Origin: Bog-473 sp963704355
Lineage (GTDB): Bacteria > Actinomycetota > Acidimicrobiia > Acidimicrobiales > RAAP-2
Length of the DNA stretch: 64,000 bases
Assembly: GCA_963704355.1 (NCBI GenBank)
Contig: OY969891.1
Coordinates: forward strand, 4,836,001-4,900,000
Direction of reading: 5' to 3'
Shown: one piece after another, positions 16,645-25,063 of the stretch
Numbering within the stretch: the stretch's first letter is position 1
Layout: each line of letters begins with the position of its first letter
Translations under genes and position numbers: made by a program
The notes under the pieces: model-generated
Databases searched by the model: none
What the model was told of the DNA's origin: nothing
Seen by the model: only the letters and a program-made list of their open reading frames with translations

Positions 16645-17847
16645 TCAGGAGGGCTCGGCGCAGTAGGCAACGGCGCCTCCATAGTGCGGCGAGGAGTGGC
16701 AGGCCACGCCGACGGACGCGCCGGGTCGTTGTCGCTCCCCCGCCCGACCAGACAGTTGCAGATAGCACTCCAGCATCTGGGGAACTCCGTGCATGCGTCC
16801 GTTGCCGAGCGCCCCTCCACCCGAGAGCACCGGCAACGCGGCGGGCAGATCACTGTCGATGCCGCCGTCGAGCACCATGCGGTGCGCCTCTCCGACCGGA
16901 GCCAGGCAAAGCGATTCCATCCATAGGTAGACGAACGGCGAGAACCCGTCGTAGACGAGCGGGAGGTCGACCTCCGCGGGACCGATGCCAGAACGCTCCC
17001 AGAGTCGACGCGCCGTCTCGACACCGATCTCCATGATGTCATCGAGTGGCCAATGCAACGGAAGACGGTGCCGGAACGGAGCACCGGTCGCGTACCCCGC
17101 CACATAGACCGGATGGTGAGGAAGGTCTCGAGCACGCTCTGCGGACGTGAGGACGAAGCACGCCACCCCGTCGACGGGAATGTCACAGTCGAGTCGGCAG
17201 ATGGGGTCGTTGATCATGGGCTCTGCGAGATAGTCCTCCGTCCGGAGCGGCCTCTCTCTCCAGTACGACCAGGGGATCCGCGCACCGTTCTTGCGGGCCT
17301 CCGTGACCACTTCGGCCATCGCCTCGCGCGTGGCGCCGTAGCGCTGAACGTACTCGTTGTACGGCATGGCGATCATCGCCAGCGGGCCGAAATAGCCCTG
17401 GGGAACCGTCCATTGCTGGTCGCCACGCGCCTCGGTCATTGCGTTCGCGTGATAGCTGCCCTGCGGGTTGTGGAGCGCCCGGTGGAGGAGCACGTAGTCG
17501 GCCGCGCCGCTCACGATCGCATTGACCGCGAGAGCAACCGCTCCCGGCAGTTGCCCGAATCCTTGGAAGCCGGCCGCATATCGGGGGTTCACTCCGAGGT
17601 GGGTGGCCAACCAATTGGCCGACACCAGGCTGATACCGTCGACGGCAGCATGGGCGCCGGCGGTCGGGAAGAGGCTGGCCGTGACGAACCCGTCCACGTC
17701 GTGCGCGGTCAGTCCGGCGTCCACCACGGCCTGATGTGCGGTCTGCACGGCGAGCGCACCCAGGGTCATGCTGGCGTGGCGCGCCACCTGGCTCTGCGCG
17801 TAGCCGACGACGGCCACCCGGCTGCTCGAGGCCATTCGACCGCTCAC
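16645..17847 (-). CDS. Ltp-like thiolase-fold protein (DUF35 partner)
   Basis: A 400-residue thiolase-superfamily protein starting VAVVGYAQSQVARHASMTLG, with the C-terminal GGALGNGRMHG segment typical of lipid-transfer-protein (SCP2 thiolase) relatives. At the place of the nucleophilic Cys of true thiolases it reads AGFQGFGQLPGAVALAV without Cys. This is the pattern of Ltp2-type retro-aldolases, which pair with a DUF35 domain to cleave steroid side-chain intermediates. GTG 17847 overlaps the stop of the DUF35 gene (GTGA), so partner synthesis is coupled. A non-catalytic role is also possible. Confidence 0.8.
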   Translation of the reverse strand: MSGRMASSSRVAVVGYAQSQVARHASMTLGALAVQTAHQAVVDAGLTAHDVDGFVTASLFPTAGAHAAVDGISLVSANWLATHLGVNPRYAAGFQGFGQLPGAVALAVNAIVSGAADYVLLHRALHNPQGSYHANAMTEARGDQQWTVPQGYFGPLAMIAMPYNEYVQRYGATREAMAEVVTEARKNGARIPWSYWRERPLRTEDYLAEPMINDPICRLDCDIPVDGVACFVLTSAERARDLPHHPVYVAGYATGAPFRHRLPLHWPLDDIMEIGVETARRLWERSGIGPAEVDLPLVYDGFSPFVYLWMESLCLAPVGEAHRMVLDGGIDSDLPAALPVLSGGGALGNGRMHGVPQMLECYLQLSGRAGERQRPGASVGVACHSSPHYGGAVAYCAEPS

Positions 17848-18266
17848 GAGCCGGAATCCAAGGCAAAGGCGGGTACTGCGACGCCCGGAGCGACGTCCTC
17901 GAACACAGAGCGGACGGGCGCGCCAAGGCGAACCGGCGCGAGGGGACCGTCGACCAACCGTCCTATCAGGCGCAGATCGGTTTGCACTGCCAACTCGACG
18001 TCAACCAAGACGAAGGGCACGTCGAATCCGGGAAGAAACGACTGTCGGATGATGGTCCACGACCGAACTGATCCCGACCCGTCGACCGGGATGAAGGAAA
18101 AAGTCGGATCAGAAGCTCCGCAGTGAGGGCAGAGTCCATCCGGCGGATGGCAAAACTTGGCGCATCGCGCACAGCGCGCCAGCACCAAGGTGTGTGCCGC
18201 CGCCGCCTCCCAGAACTCTCGGGAACGGTCGTCGGGGATCGGGACCGGACGACCGGTCTCGCTCAC
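17844..18266 (-). CDS. DUF35 Zn-ribbon/OB-fold acyl-CoA-associated protein
   Basis: A 140-residue protein with an N-terminal rubredoxin-like Zn ribbon (CARCAKFC and CPHCG) followed by an OB-fold of beta strands (SVRSWTIIRQ, VPFVLVDVEL). DUF35 proteins bind acyl-CoA and support a thiolase-fold partner; ChsH2 is the studied case. GTG 18266 and the stop at 17844 form GTGA overlaps with the CoA-transferase gene on one side and the Ltp-like gene on the other, so the three are translated as a unit. The four-Cys Zn site is intact here, unlike in the second DUF35 pair at 43744-44690. Confidence 0.85.
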   Translation of the reverse strand: MSETGRPVPIPDDRSREFWEAAAAHTLVLARCARCAKFCHPPDGLCPHCGASDPTFSFIPVDGSGSVRSWTIIRQSFLPGFDVPFVLVDVELAVQTDLRLIGRLVDGPLAPVRLGAPVRSVFEDVAPGVAVPAFALDSGS

Positions 18267-19474
18267 AGGATGACCCCTGCCTCTTTGAGCGTGGCGATGT
18301 CGTCCCATCCGTAGCCCAGCTCGAGCAGCAGGGTCTCCGTGTCCTCGCCGTGTTCGGGTGCTCGGCGCATTGGCGGTGCGCTGCCGTCGAACTGCACCGG
18401 CACGGCCGGCAAGCGGTAAGCGGTCTCACCGTCGACGACCACGTCACCGATGTATCCGTTGGCCTCCACCTGCGGGTCGTCGAGCAGCTCGGTCACGGAC
18501 TGGACGGGAGCCCACGGTGCGTCGAGTCGGCTGAGGATGGACTTCCACTCGTCGAATGTGCGCGTGACGAACTCACGGTCCAGTTCGTTGATGCATGCCG
18601 CCGCATTGTCCCGACGGGCGGCCATGTCCGCAAAGCGGGCGTCCTCAAGGAGTTCGGGGCGTCCGATGATCCGGCAGAAGTCGGGCCAATAGCGGTCTGG
18701 CTGGAGGAAGACCAAGCTGATGTGTCGTCCGTCCTTCGTCCGGTAGACGCCAACGAGAGGGTTCACCAGGGGCCCTCGTCCGCTCGACGCTTTGGGCTCG
18801 TCCCCGCCCAGCGCTGCCAGCAAATCCGAGGACAGGGTCCACATCGCCGTCGAGAGCAGAGAGACGTCGACGACCGAGCCGGTGCCGGTCCGCGACCGCT
18901 TGAGCAAGGCGGCTGCCACGCCGAACGCAAGGGCCATCGCTCCGCTGCGATCCCCCAGCGCACCCCGCTGCCCGATCGGGTACTCCCTTTCGGGCGGCGA
19001 CAAGATGTGCGCCATGCCGCCGCGGGCCCAGAAGGCCGTCGCGTCATAGCCGGCCTGGTCGGCGTCCGGGCCCCTCACCCCGTATCCGAGCCCTCTCGCG
19101 AAGACCAATCGGGGATAGCGACGCGTCACCTCGTCGGCATCGAGGCCGGCGCGCGCTAATGCCCGCGGCCGCATGTTGGTCAGGAAGACGTCGGCCGACT
19201 CGAGCAACTTGTGCAGGATCGCCAATCCGTCTTCGTTGCGGATGTCGAGCGCCATGGACCGCTTCCCCCTGTTGGCCAGCGCCAGTGACAGGTTCACGCC
19301 CCCTCGTTCCGACCCGATCCCCTGCGTCGCGAGGCCTCGATAGGGATCCCCCTCGGTGGGCTCGATGTGGACCACGTCCGCGCCCCAGTCGGCCAAAAGC
19401 GCCCCAGCGACCGGTACGAAGACCCATTGGGCGAGCTCGACGACCCGGACTCCATCGAAGGCCTGCTCGGACAC
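18263..19474 (-). CDS. CaiB/BaiF family (class III) CoA-transferase
   Basis: A 403-residue protein with the class III signature: N-terminal VRVVELAQWVFVPVAGALLADWGADV, the RGKRSMALDIRNEDG loop, and GYDATAFWARGG carrying the catalytic Asp. These enzymes move CoA between carboxylic acids through an aspartyl-CoA thioester, and several act on bile acids, carnitine or aromatic acids. It starts at GTG 19474, 12 nt after the deazaflavin-reductase gene, and overlaps the DUF35 gene by GTGA. Within the cluster it probably activates the substrate for the Ltp/DUF35 step or recycles CoA. Confidence 0.88.
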   Translation of the reverse strand: MSEQAFDGVRVVELAQWVFVPVAGALLADWGADVVHIEPTEGDPYRGLATQGIGSERGGVNLSLALANRGKRSMALDIRNEDGLAILHKLLESADVFLTNMRPRALARAGLDADEVTRRYPRLVFARGLGYGVRGPDADQAGYDATAFWARGGMAHILSPPEREYPIGQRGALGDRSGAMALAFGVAAALLKRSRTGTGSVVDVSLLSTAMWTLSSDLLAALGGDEPKASSGRGPLVNPLVGVYRTKDGRHISLVFLQPDRYWPDFCRIIGRPELLEDARFADMAARRDNAAACINELDREFVTRTFDEWKSILSRLDAPWAPVQSVTELLDDPQVEANGYIGDVVVDGETAYRLPAVPVQFDGSAPPMRRAPEHGEDTETLLLELGYGWDDIATLKEAGVIL

Positions 19475-19486
19475 GGCGGCTCGCCC

Positions 19487-19930
19487 TCAGGCCCGGGGCG
19501 ACGGCGAGAGGACGACGAGCGGGATTACACGATCGGTGCGAGTTTGGTACACGTCGTAGTTGGGCCACTGATCGGTCACGATCTTCCAGAGTCGGGGTTT
19601 CTCGGCATCGTTCGCCGTCCGCGCCGTGACGTCGATGTGCTCGGCCAGCACCTGGATCGTCGCCGAGGGATCGGCCAGAAGGTTCTCGTACCAGTAGGGG
19701 TGCCGTGGTGCCCCGCCCATCGAGGCGACCACGAGGTAGTCGTCGCCGTCCCTGCCGTGGATGAGCGGGGTGGTGCGGGGAGCGCCGCTCCGCCGCCCGG
19801 TCGTGGTCAGCAACAGGATCGGGACACCGTTCCAGATGTACCCGACTTCGCCGTCGGTCTCCTGATAGCGCTGGACGTGCTCCTCCCCGAGCAGGGTGAA
19901 GTCGGGTTGCCGATATGTCGCTTCGCTCAT
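19487..19930 (-). CDS. deazaflavin (F420)-dependent nitroreductase family protein
   Basis: A small split-barrel protein (147 residues) of the DUF385/Ddn family. LLLTTTGRRSGAPRTTPLIHGRDG and VVASMGGAPRHPYWYENLLADP are the hallmark stretches. Family members use reduced F420 for reductions and occur only in organisms that make F420, chiefly actinobacteria. ATG 19930 is preferred to an upstream TTG because that TTG overlaps the P450 stop. It lies between a P450 gene and a CoA-transferase gene, so reduction of a double bond or activated ring during the catabolic sequence is a fair guess. Confidence 0.85.
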   Translation of the reverse strand: MSEATYRQPDFTLLGEEHVQRYQETDGEVGYIWNGVPILLLTTTGRRSGAPRTTPLIHGRDGDDYLVVASMGGAPRHPYWYENLLADPSATIQVLAEHIDVTARTANDAEKPRLWKIVTDQWPNYDVYQTRTDRVIPLVVLSPSPRA

Positions 19931-19953
19931 GTTGGACTCTTCACTTTCGCCGT

Positions 19954-21204
19954 TCAATCAAATCGGACCGGGATAGCGGTCGCCCCCCGTTCGTAGAAGC
20001 CGATGTACCTGGGAGGTTCGGCGTCGGGATCGAGCCTGAGATTGGGGAGCCGGTCGAGCAGCGCGTTGATGGCGACGGTCATTTCCGCCCTCGCCACGTG
20101 TTGCCCCAAGCACGCGTGCGGGCCCCCGCCGAAGCCCAACGTCGGTCTGGCAGGCCGATACGGGTCGAATTCGTCCGGGTGCTCCCAGCGATCCGGATCG
20201 CGGTTGGCTGCGCCCAGGCAGATGTGGAGCACCGATCCCTTCGGGAGCTGGGTGCCGAAGAAATCGATGTCCTCGGTGACCCAGCGCGAGAACATCGGAT
20301 CCGTCGGTGCCCATCGGAGCGACTCCTCGATCACCGGGCGCAGCAGACTCCTGTCGGCCCGTACGGCGTCAAACACTTCTGGCCGTTGGAGTAGGGCAGC
20401 GAGGGTGATGCCCATCTGCTTCCAGGTCGTGCCCGAGCCGGCAGCAAGGAGGAGGAGGGAGAACGAGTAGATCTCTGGGTCAGTAAGCCGGTGAGTTTCG
20501 CCGTCCTCATCTGTGATCTCCGCCGCGACGAGGACGCTAATGAGGTCGTCCGCCGGGTGTTCGCGGCGGGCGGCCACAATCGGAGCGAGCATTTCCATGA
20601 TGCGCTCGGGCTGACTCAACGACTCTCGAACGTCGAGGGCCTGCTCGACCGGGAGCCCGAAGCTGCCCGTGATGGTGAGGACTGGGATGGCCGCGCAGAA
20701 CTCGACGTTCAGCTCGGCCCGGCCGTGCGTCTCGAAGGAGTCGATGAGGGCGTGCGCGGTGGACTCGATCCAATGCTCCACCCACCACCTGACCCTGGTG
20801 GGCGAGAAGGATGGCTGCACGAGCGCCCGGTAACGGCGATGCTGGGTACCCCCCATCGAGAGCATGCTGTTTGTGGGACCGGGCGCGCCCTCTTCCAGAT
20901 CGACGGCCTCGGCGGACGATGCGAAGGCCTCCGGGTTGCGATAGGCGGCGTCGCACGCCGCCCAGGTGAACGCAGAGAAGTGCGGTCGGTCGGGGTACGG
21001 CAGGCCATGGAACAGCAAGTCATCCGCGATACCTGAAAGCTCGTGGACCGTGCCTTCGTGGACCGGACCGCGCTCGCGGATTTCGTGCCAGACCGGGTAG
21101 GGGTCGGCATGGTAGTGGCCGCCGTTCCAGCCTTGGAAGTTGCCGGCCAAGTCGAAGAGCCGGCGGACGCGATCCGGATCGAGGAGTTGCTGCGCCTCGG
21201 TCAT
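19954..21204 (-). CDS. cytochrome P450
   Basis: A 416-residue soluble bacterial P450. The haem-binding motif FGGGPHACLG has its Cys ligand near residue 365, the ExxR of the K-helix is EESLR, and the I-helix oxygen-activating segment reads LLAAGSGTTWKQ. It needs electrons from a small ferredoxin, and one is encoded two genes upstream (21986-22204). ATG 21204 overlaps the SDR stop by 4 nt. Hydroxylation of a terpenoid, steroid or alkyl chain would suit the cluster, with the SDR oxidising the resulting alcohol. No regioselectivity can be inferred. Confidence 0.93.
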   Translation of the reverse strand: MTEAQQLLDPDRVRRLFDLAGNFQGWNGGHYHADPYPVWHEIRERGPVHEGTVHELSGIADDLLFHGLPYPDRPHFSAFTWAACDAAYRNPEAFASSAEAVDLEEGAPGPTNSMLSMGGTQHRRYRALVQPSFSPTRVRWWVEHWIESTAHALIDSFETHGRAELNVEFCAAIPVLTITGSFGLPVEQALDVRESLSQPERIMEMLAPIVAARREHPADDLISVLVAAEITDEDGETHRLTDPEIYSFSLLLLAAGSGTTWKQMGITLAALLQRPEVFDAVRADRSLLRPVIEESLRWAPTDPMFSRWVTEDIDFFGTQLPKGSVLHICLGAANRDPDRWEHPDEFDPYRPARPTLGFGGGPHACLGQHVARAEMTVAINALLDRLPNLRLDPDAEPPRYIGFYERGATAIPVRFD

Positions 21205-21989
21205 TTCGCGACGTACCCACCGTCGATGGGGAGCAGGATGCCCGTGATATTGGTGGCCCGGTCAGAGCACAGATAGACGGCGGCCTCGGCGCAGTCCTCG
21301 GCCGTGATGGGCCGGCCCAGGGGATGCATCGACCCGGCGTGCGCGGCCACGGCGTCGAGTTCGGCGCCCGAGACCGCCACCCCCCCGGCAGCCATGAAGC
21401 CGGTGTAGGGCATTCCGGCCGGGCAGATGGCGTTGACCCGGATGCCGAACGGTGCCACCTCGACGGCCACCGCCCGGGTGAGTTGGTGGACTGCGCCCTT
21501 GGTCGCGCCATACACCGTCCCGCCCCAGCCGACGAGGCCGGCGACCGAGCCCGTGTTCAAGATGACGCCGCCGTGGCCCTGCTCCTTGAACCGGATTACT
21601 GCGTGTCTGCAGCCGAGGAAGACCCCGCGAAAGTTGACGGATGTGAGACGCTCGAAGTCCTCGAGGGAGTGGTCCTCGAAGCTCATCCCGAGCCGAGGCG
21701 TCGGAATGCCCACGTTGTTGAACATGATGTCGAGGCGGCCGAAGTGTCCCACCGCACTCGCGATGGCCGCAGCCACATCGGCATCGTCGGCAACGTCACA
21801 TCGCTCGGCGACCGCTTGCCCGCCGGCGGCCTCCAGCTGGGCCGCAGTCTCCTTGGCCCGGTCCAGGTCGATGTCGCCACACACGACCACGGCACCTTCC
21901 TGGACAAAACGCTTTGCCGAAGCCCGACCCACCCCGGAGCCAGCGCCCATGATCACGGCCACTTTGTCTTGCAGCAACACCCTCGTCAC
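21201..21989 (-). CDS. short-chain dehydrogenase/reductase
   Basis: A classical SDR of 262 residues with the nucleotide motif MGAGSGVGRASA, the NNVG strand motif, catalytic Ser in LNTGSVAG and YGATK as the Tyr/Lys pair. The CGDIDLDRA segment after beta-2 favours NAD(H). It starts at GTG 21989, overlapping the ferredoxin stop by GTGA, and its own stop overlaps the P450 start by ATGA. Oxidation of the alcohol made by that P450 is the most economical role. A longer frame from 22031 would extend over the ferredoxin gene without reason. Confidence 0.88.
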   Translation of the reverse strand: MTRVLLQDKVAVIMGAGSGVGRASAKRFVQEGAVVVCGDIDLDRAKETAAQLEAAGGQAVAERCDVADDADVAAAIASAVGHFGRLDIMFNNVGIPTPRLGMSFEDHSLEDFERLTSVNFRGVFLGCRHAVIRFKEQGHGGVILNTGSVAGLVGWGGTVYGATKGAVHQLTRAVAVEVAPFGIRVNAICPAGMPYTGFMAAGGVAVSGAELDAVAAHAGSMHPLGRPITAEDCAEAAVYLCSDRATNITGILLPIDGGYVAK

Positions 21990-22204
21990 GCTCCTTCGTG
22001 CCCGTTCAGCTCGATCGCCCCAGGCGGACATCCCTCCGCGGCCGAACGGACATCGGCCACGACGTCACCCGCAGGGTCGAAGACGACCGGCTTCGTCTCG
22101 TGGTCATGGACAACGGTTGCCGGCGCGAATGCGATACACACACCGCTCCCGATGCAGAGCTCACGGTCGACCGCGATCGACGGCCGACCACTCCGATCAG
22201 GCAC
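21986..22204 (-). CDS. [3Fe-4S]-type ferredoxin for P450
   Basis: A 72-residue ferredoxin with the pattern C-I-G-S-G-V-C (C17, C23) and a distal CPPGAI (C59). The middle Cys of the usual 4Fe-4S motif is replaced by Ala, giving a three-Cys [3Fe-4S] cluster as in actinobacterial P450 partners such as SuaB/FdxD types. It starts at GTG 22204, overlapping the amidohydrolase stop by 8 nt and the SDR start by 4 nt. It should carry electrons to the P450 two genes downstream; the cognate reductase is not encoded in the window. Confidence 0.9.
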   Translation of the reverse strand: MPDRSGRPSIAVDRELCIGSGVCIAFAPATVVHDHETKPVVFDPAGDVVADVRSAAEGCPPGAIELNGHEGA

Positions 22205-23399
22205 TCACCGACGGCGGCTCGGCCGGCGTAAAGCGATACAGCCGTTCCGCGTTCCCTCGGAGAAGCTTGTATTGGGTCTCCGGAGGGAGATGCCCGATTA
22301 CCTTCTTGACAGAGGTCATGCAGTTGGGCCAGGTCGAATCGGAGTGCGGGTAGTCCGTTTCGCACATGATGTTGTCGTCACCCAGCTCGTCGAGGCTGGC
22401 AATCCCGTGATGATCCTCGATGAAACAGCCGAACACGTGCTCCCGGAACAACTCGCGGACGTTGAGTGTGTCGAGGTCGACGTCGGTCGTGGCGTGGTCC
22501 ATGAATTTTTGTCCACGCATGACCCAGTAACGCTGCTTGTCAATGACCTGCTCGGCCCGTTCCAAGAAGTAGGGCATCCATCCGATTTCGCCCTCTGACA
22601 GCGCGATCCTGAGGTTCGGGAAACGCTGAAACATCCCGCTGAAGAGCCAGGACAGCATGGCTCCCGAAGTGCGGATGGCCCCCCAGGCCAGGTTGGCCAT
22701 AAAAGGAGAGTCCGGCGCGATCTGGGGGATCTGCGACGACGAACCGACATGCATCGACGCCACCATGCCAATCTCGTTGGCCGCTGCCATGACCGGATCC
22801 CAGTAACGATTCACATTGTGGATGGTGGGGAGGCCGAGGGGCGCAGGATTCTCCGAGAATGCGAAGGCGGTCACGCCCTTCCCCGCCATTCGCTCCATCT
22901 CCTTGGCCGCCAATGCCGGATCCCACATCGGGATCAACATCAGCGGGATGTAACGCCCAGGCGCCGCCGCGCACCACTCGTCGACGATCCAGTCGTTGTA
23001 GTGCTGCAGGCACTCGAAGCCGAACTCGCGGTCGCTCGCGTCCATGAACAGCTGGCCACAGAAACGCGTGATGGTCGGGAAGCACAGCGAGGCCAAAATG
23101 CCCGCCCGGTCCATGTCCTCTATCCGCGCCACGGGGTCGTAGCAGCCTGGTCGCATCTCGGAGTAGGGCAGGGGCTCGGGGCTGAACTCCTCCTTGGACT
23201 TCCCGGCCACGGCGCTCAGACCGGAGCTCGGGTAGCGCTTGCCGTCGTACACCCAATAGTCCATGCCGTCGACCGTCTCCATGTGCGGCGCCCGATCACG
23301 ATCCTGGGCGGCCACGCGATCCACCCATAGGTGCGCTGGTTCGAGGATGTGGTCATCCACCGAGATCAGCCAATCGAGGTTCAGGTCGGTCGTCGTCAT
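22197..23399 (-). CDS. amidohydrolase 2 family protein
   Basis: A 400-residue TIM-barrel metal hydrolase with LISVDDHILEPAHLW near the N-terminus and CETDYPHSDSTWPN near the C-terminus, both hallmarks of actinobacterial amidohydrolase-2 proteins. ATG 23399 follows AGGAAGGAA by a short spacing and begins MTTTDLNLDWL; an extension upstream would invade the aldehyde dehydrogenase gene. Homologous sets occur beside P450, SDR and CoA-transferase genes in terpenoid/steroid catabolism loci, where hydrolysis or decarboxylation of ring-cleaved acids is assumed. It is a paralogue of the protein at 7998-9242. Confidence 0.85.
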   Translation of the reverse strand: MTTTDLNLDWLISVDDHILEPAHLWVDRVAAQDRDRAPHMETVDGMDYWVYDGKRYPSSGLSAVAGKSKEEFSPEPLPYSEMRPGCYDPVARIEDMDRAGILASLCFPTITRFCGQLFMDASDREFGFECLQHYNDWIVDEWCAAAPGRYIPLMLIPMWDPALAAKEMERMAGKGVTAFAFSENPAPLGLPTIHNVNRYWDPVMAAANEIGMVASMHVGSSSQIPQIAPDSPFMANLAWGAIRTSGAMLSWLFSGMFQRFPNLRIALSEGEIGWMPYFLERAEQVIDKQRYWVMRGQKFMDHATTDVDLDTLNVRELFREHVFGCFIEDHHGIASLDELGDDNIMCETDYPHSDSTWPNCMTSVKKVIGHLPPETQYKLLRGNAERLYRFTPAEPPSVSA

Positions 23400-23421
23400 A
23401 CTGACATTCCTTCCTCGCAAC

Positions 23422-24964
23422 TCAACCGGGGACTTCACCGACGCAGAGATGCTTGACCTCTTGGAAGGCCCGAATGCCCTCGACGCCCCGCTCACGTCCG
23501 AGCCCACTCTGTTTGTAGCCCCCGCTGGGGGCGTACGCGCTGAACATCGAAGTGTTGACGTTGACCGCGCCGCTGCGGATGCGCCGCGCCACCGCCACGG
23601 CGGCCGCGACATCGGCGCCGTACACCTGACCCGAAAGCCCGTAGATGCTGTCGTTGGCGATCCGGACGGCGTCGTCGACGTCTCGGTAGCCGATCACGGC
23701 GAGAACAGGCCCGAAGATCTCCTCCTGCGCGGTCCGGGGATGCGTTGTCGGGAAGATCGAGCACGGTCGGTTCGAAGTAGTAGCCGCGCTCGAGTCCTGG
23801 AGGCCGCCCGCCCCCCACGACGACCTTGCCCCCGTTCTCTTCGGCCAGCGCCACGAAGCGTTCGCAGCGTTCCCGCTGGGCGGCCGTGATCAGGGGACCC
23901 ATGATGGCGGCCTGGTCGGTGGGCGGGCCGACCGTCATGGCGGCGTACGCAGCGCTCACCGCCTCGAGAACCTCTTCCTTTGTGTCCTGTGGAACCAGCA
24001 TTCTCGTGGCCGCCACACAGGCTTGCCCTGCAGTCATCGCCACGACCTGCGCCGCACCTGCCGGGGCGCGGTGCACCGCATCGGCGAGGTAGATCTGCGC
24101 CGACTTGCCGCCGAGCTCGAGGGCGACGCGCTTCACCGTCGGGGCCGCCTGGGCGAGGATCTGCCTGCCGACCACGGTCGAGCCGGTGAAGGAGACCATG
24201 TCCACAGCCGGATCGGTCGTGAGGAGTCCGGCGCCCTCCGCTCCAGGCTCGATTACCACACTGAGCACGCCGGCCGGCAGGTTCGCCGCCTCGGCGGCCA
24301 ACCCGAAGGCGAGCGACGAGATGGGCGTGAGCGGGCTCGGCCGCAGAATGACGGAGTTTCCGGCCATCAATGCCGCGATCAGCTTTTGGAAGGCCATGAT
24401 GATCGCCCCGTTGTAGGGGGTGATCGCGACGACGACGCCCACCGGCTCGTAGCGCCGCAGGCTCAGTGCCACCCTCCCTCGCACGAGCTCGTCGGCTGGG
24501 ACGGGGTTCGCCTCTTCGTGCCGCAAGGAGAGGTACAGGTCGATGGTGTTGCGTGCGAGCATCAGGCCCGCGGCGTACTGCGCCATCTCCGCGAAGAGGA
24601 CCGGTTGACCCGCTTCGGCGACCATCGATGCCACCAGCGGCTGATGGAGCGATTCGAGGTGGTCGAGGAGGCGATGCAGAACGCGCGCTCGCTCGCTGGC
24701 CGCGAGGTCAGCCCATATCCCCTCGTCGAAGCTCCGTCGCGCTTCCCTGATAGCCCGCTGCACCTCGTCGAGCGGAGTGGCGGCGAGCTCGGCGACCCGC
24801 GACTCGTCGGCTGGGTTCTCGACCGGGAAGAGGGGGCCTTCGACCCACTGCCCCGCGACGAAAGATCGACGCTCGGTGAGGATCCCCCCCTCAGCCAAGA
24901 TGACCAACCAGGCCAGCCAGGTAGAGCATGATTCTACTGTTTCAGAGTACGTGGTATCCGTCAA
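23422..24964 (-). pseudogene. aldehyde dehydrogenase, interrupted by a frameshift
   Basis: Two adjacent frames together make one complete NAD(P)-dependent aldehyde dehydrogenase of about 510 residues. The upstream frame carries the Glu motif (LELGGKSAQIYL) and the Cys motif (GQACVAATR) and reads correctly to FEPTVLDLPDNAS. The conserved continuation AQEEIFGPVLAVIGYRDVDD and the C-terminus lie in another frame (to 23422). The shift maps to a run of four G on the plus strand (23736-23739); removing one base restores NASRTAQEEIFGPV. The start is uncertain: TTG 24964 is the furthest, and internal TTG codons near 24900 are alternatives. Either a sequencing/assembly error or a genuine inactivation explains it. 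Confidence 0.8.
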
Positions 24965-25063
24965 GTATCAGATTCGAGCCGCTCAGTGAGTATGGAACGG
25001 CTGGCCCGATTCGCATATGACGTGGGTTGCCCGCCCATGTGAGCGGACCGAGCCACCATACGA

